Below are positions 63,878 through 64,000 of a stretch of 64,000 bases of DNA, one piece after another (positions within the stretch are counted from its first letter, which is position 1; each line of letters begins with the position of its first letter). The stretch is from Candidatus Cloacimonadota bacterium. GTDB taxonomy: Bacteria; Cloacimonadota; Cloacimonadia; Cloacimonadales; TCS61. The DNA lies in NCBI GenBank assembly GCA_030445745.1, contig JASUTE010000003.1, positions 110,321 to 174,320 on the forward strand, read 5' to 3'. The notes beneath the pieces are model-generated. The model was given only the letters and a program-made list of their open reading frames with translations. It had not been told where the DNA came from and searched no databases. Made by a program: the position numbers and the translations under genes.

Positions 63878-64000
63878 TTGGTGTGATACATAATGTTGAA
63901 GTGAAACCTCGAGCTATAAATTTTAGATTACTTCCATGTGAAATGAGGGAAATTTCACTTGGCAGGCGCGAAAGATAATTCAAGAAGATTTACTCGTAAT

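Larger units (their letters stand above)
63232..64000. other. Non-coding, repeat-rich region at the window end
   Basis: No reading frame here has a credible start and family content. It contains a 20-base tandem pair, a 100-base direct repeat in two copies, an 18-base perfect palindrome and a larger nested palindrome. The last 120 bases hold only a small hairpin (GTGAAAT / ATTTCAC near 63939-63960). Confidence 0.75.

Overview
The window reads as a chromosomal segment of an anaerobic, Gram-negative, AT-rich bacterium of the Fibrobacteres-Chlorobi-Bacteroidetes neighbourhood, most likely a Cloacimonadota (WWE1, Candidatus Cloacimonas) relative. This is inference from gene content: a Bat (aerotolerance-type) cluster, LruC-domain lipoproteins, a ferredoxin-linked 2-oxoacid oxidoreductase of the VorB type, a PPi-type phosphofructokinase beside an ATP-type one, a DUF2723 membrane protein, and outer-membrane and lipoprotein genes. 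Genes are tightly packed and nearly all have a clear GGAG/AGGAGG ribosome binding site, which lets many starts be fixed. No rRNA, tRNA, CRISPR array, transposase or prophage was seen.

Layout. 1-3.4 kb (minus): adk, a 49-residue membrane peptide not noticed by ordinary gene length cut-offs, a TrkA-type RCK protein, a PAS membrane protein, an RluD-type pseudouridine synthase and the start of a DUF6485 protein. 3.6-10.9 kb (plus): DUF2723 protein, uvrA, dapD and a coupled aminotransferase. 11-14.7 kb: two paralogous LruC-domain lipoproteins, each with its own near-identical promoter and terminator. 14.9-22 kb (minus): an orphan MacB/FtsX permease, topA, a Smg-like protein and secA. 22.1-24 kb: transketolase. 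24-26.8 kb (minus): tldE/tldD pair.

26.9-44.7 kb (plus) is one uninterrupted run of 22 genes with no gap above about 25 bases: der, plsY, purF, rfaE2, rseC-like, folB, folK, a GlmU uridyltransferase domain, HIT protein, LytR_C protein, rsfS, argS (with a degenerate HIGH motif), phosphodiesterase, then moxR-DUF58-DUF4381-like-batABCDE and pgsA.

44.8-63.2 kb (minus): an outer-membrane protein, YjbQ, a trio of cell-envelope lipoproteins (LPP20, a TPR-containing one, LpoB) with an intrinsic terminator inside it, the four-subunit Vor-type oxidoreductase, nitroreductase and VOC proteins, lysC-asd with a coupled secreted protein of unknown function, an aminotransferase, a decaying restriction-modification locus (methyltransferase missing its C-terminal end, nuclease, frameshifted small gene), hflX, a SpoVG-like protein and two tandem phosphofructokinases. 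63.2-64 kb is non-coding and full of short dispersed-type repeats and palindromes.

Working together: dapD, the adjoining aminotransferase, lysC and asd serve the diaminopimelate/lysine branch; LpoB, LytR_C, GlmU-N and DapD point to peptidoglycan synthesis; Vor and the two PFKs point to amino-acid fermentation and PPi-linked glycolysis. The most unusual points are the truncated methyltransferase next to an intact nuclease gene, the ArgRS without HIGH, the hidden 49-residue peptide, and the paired LruC lipoproteins.
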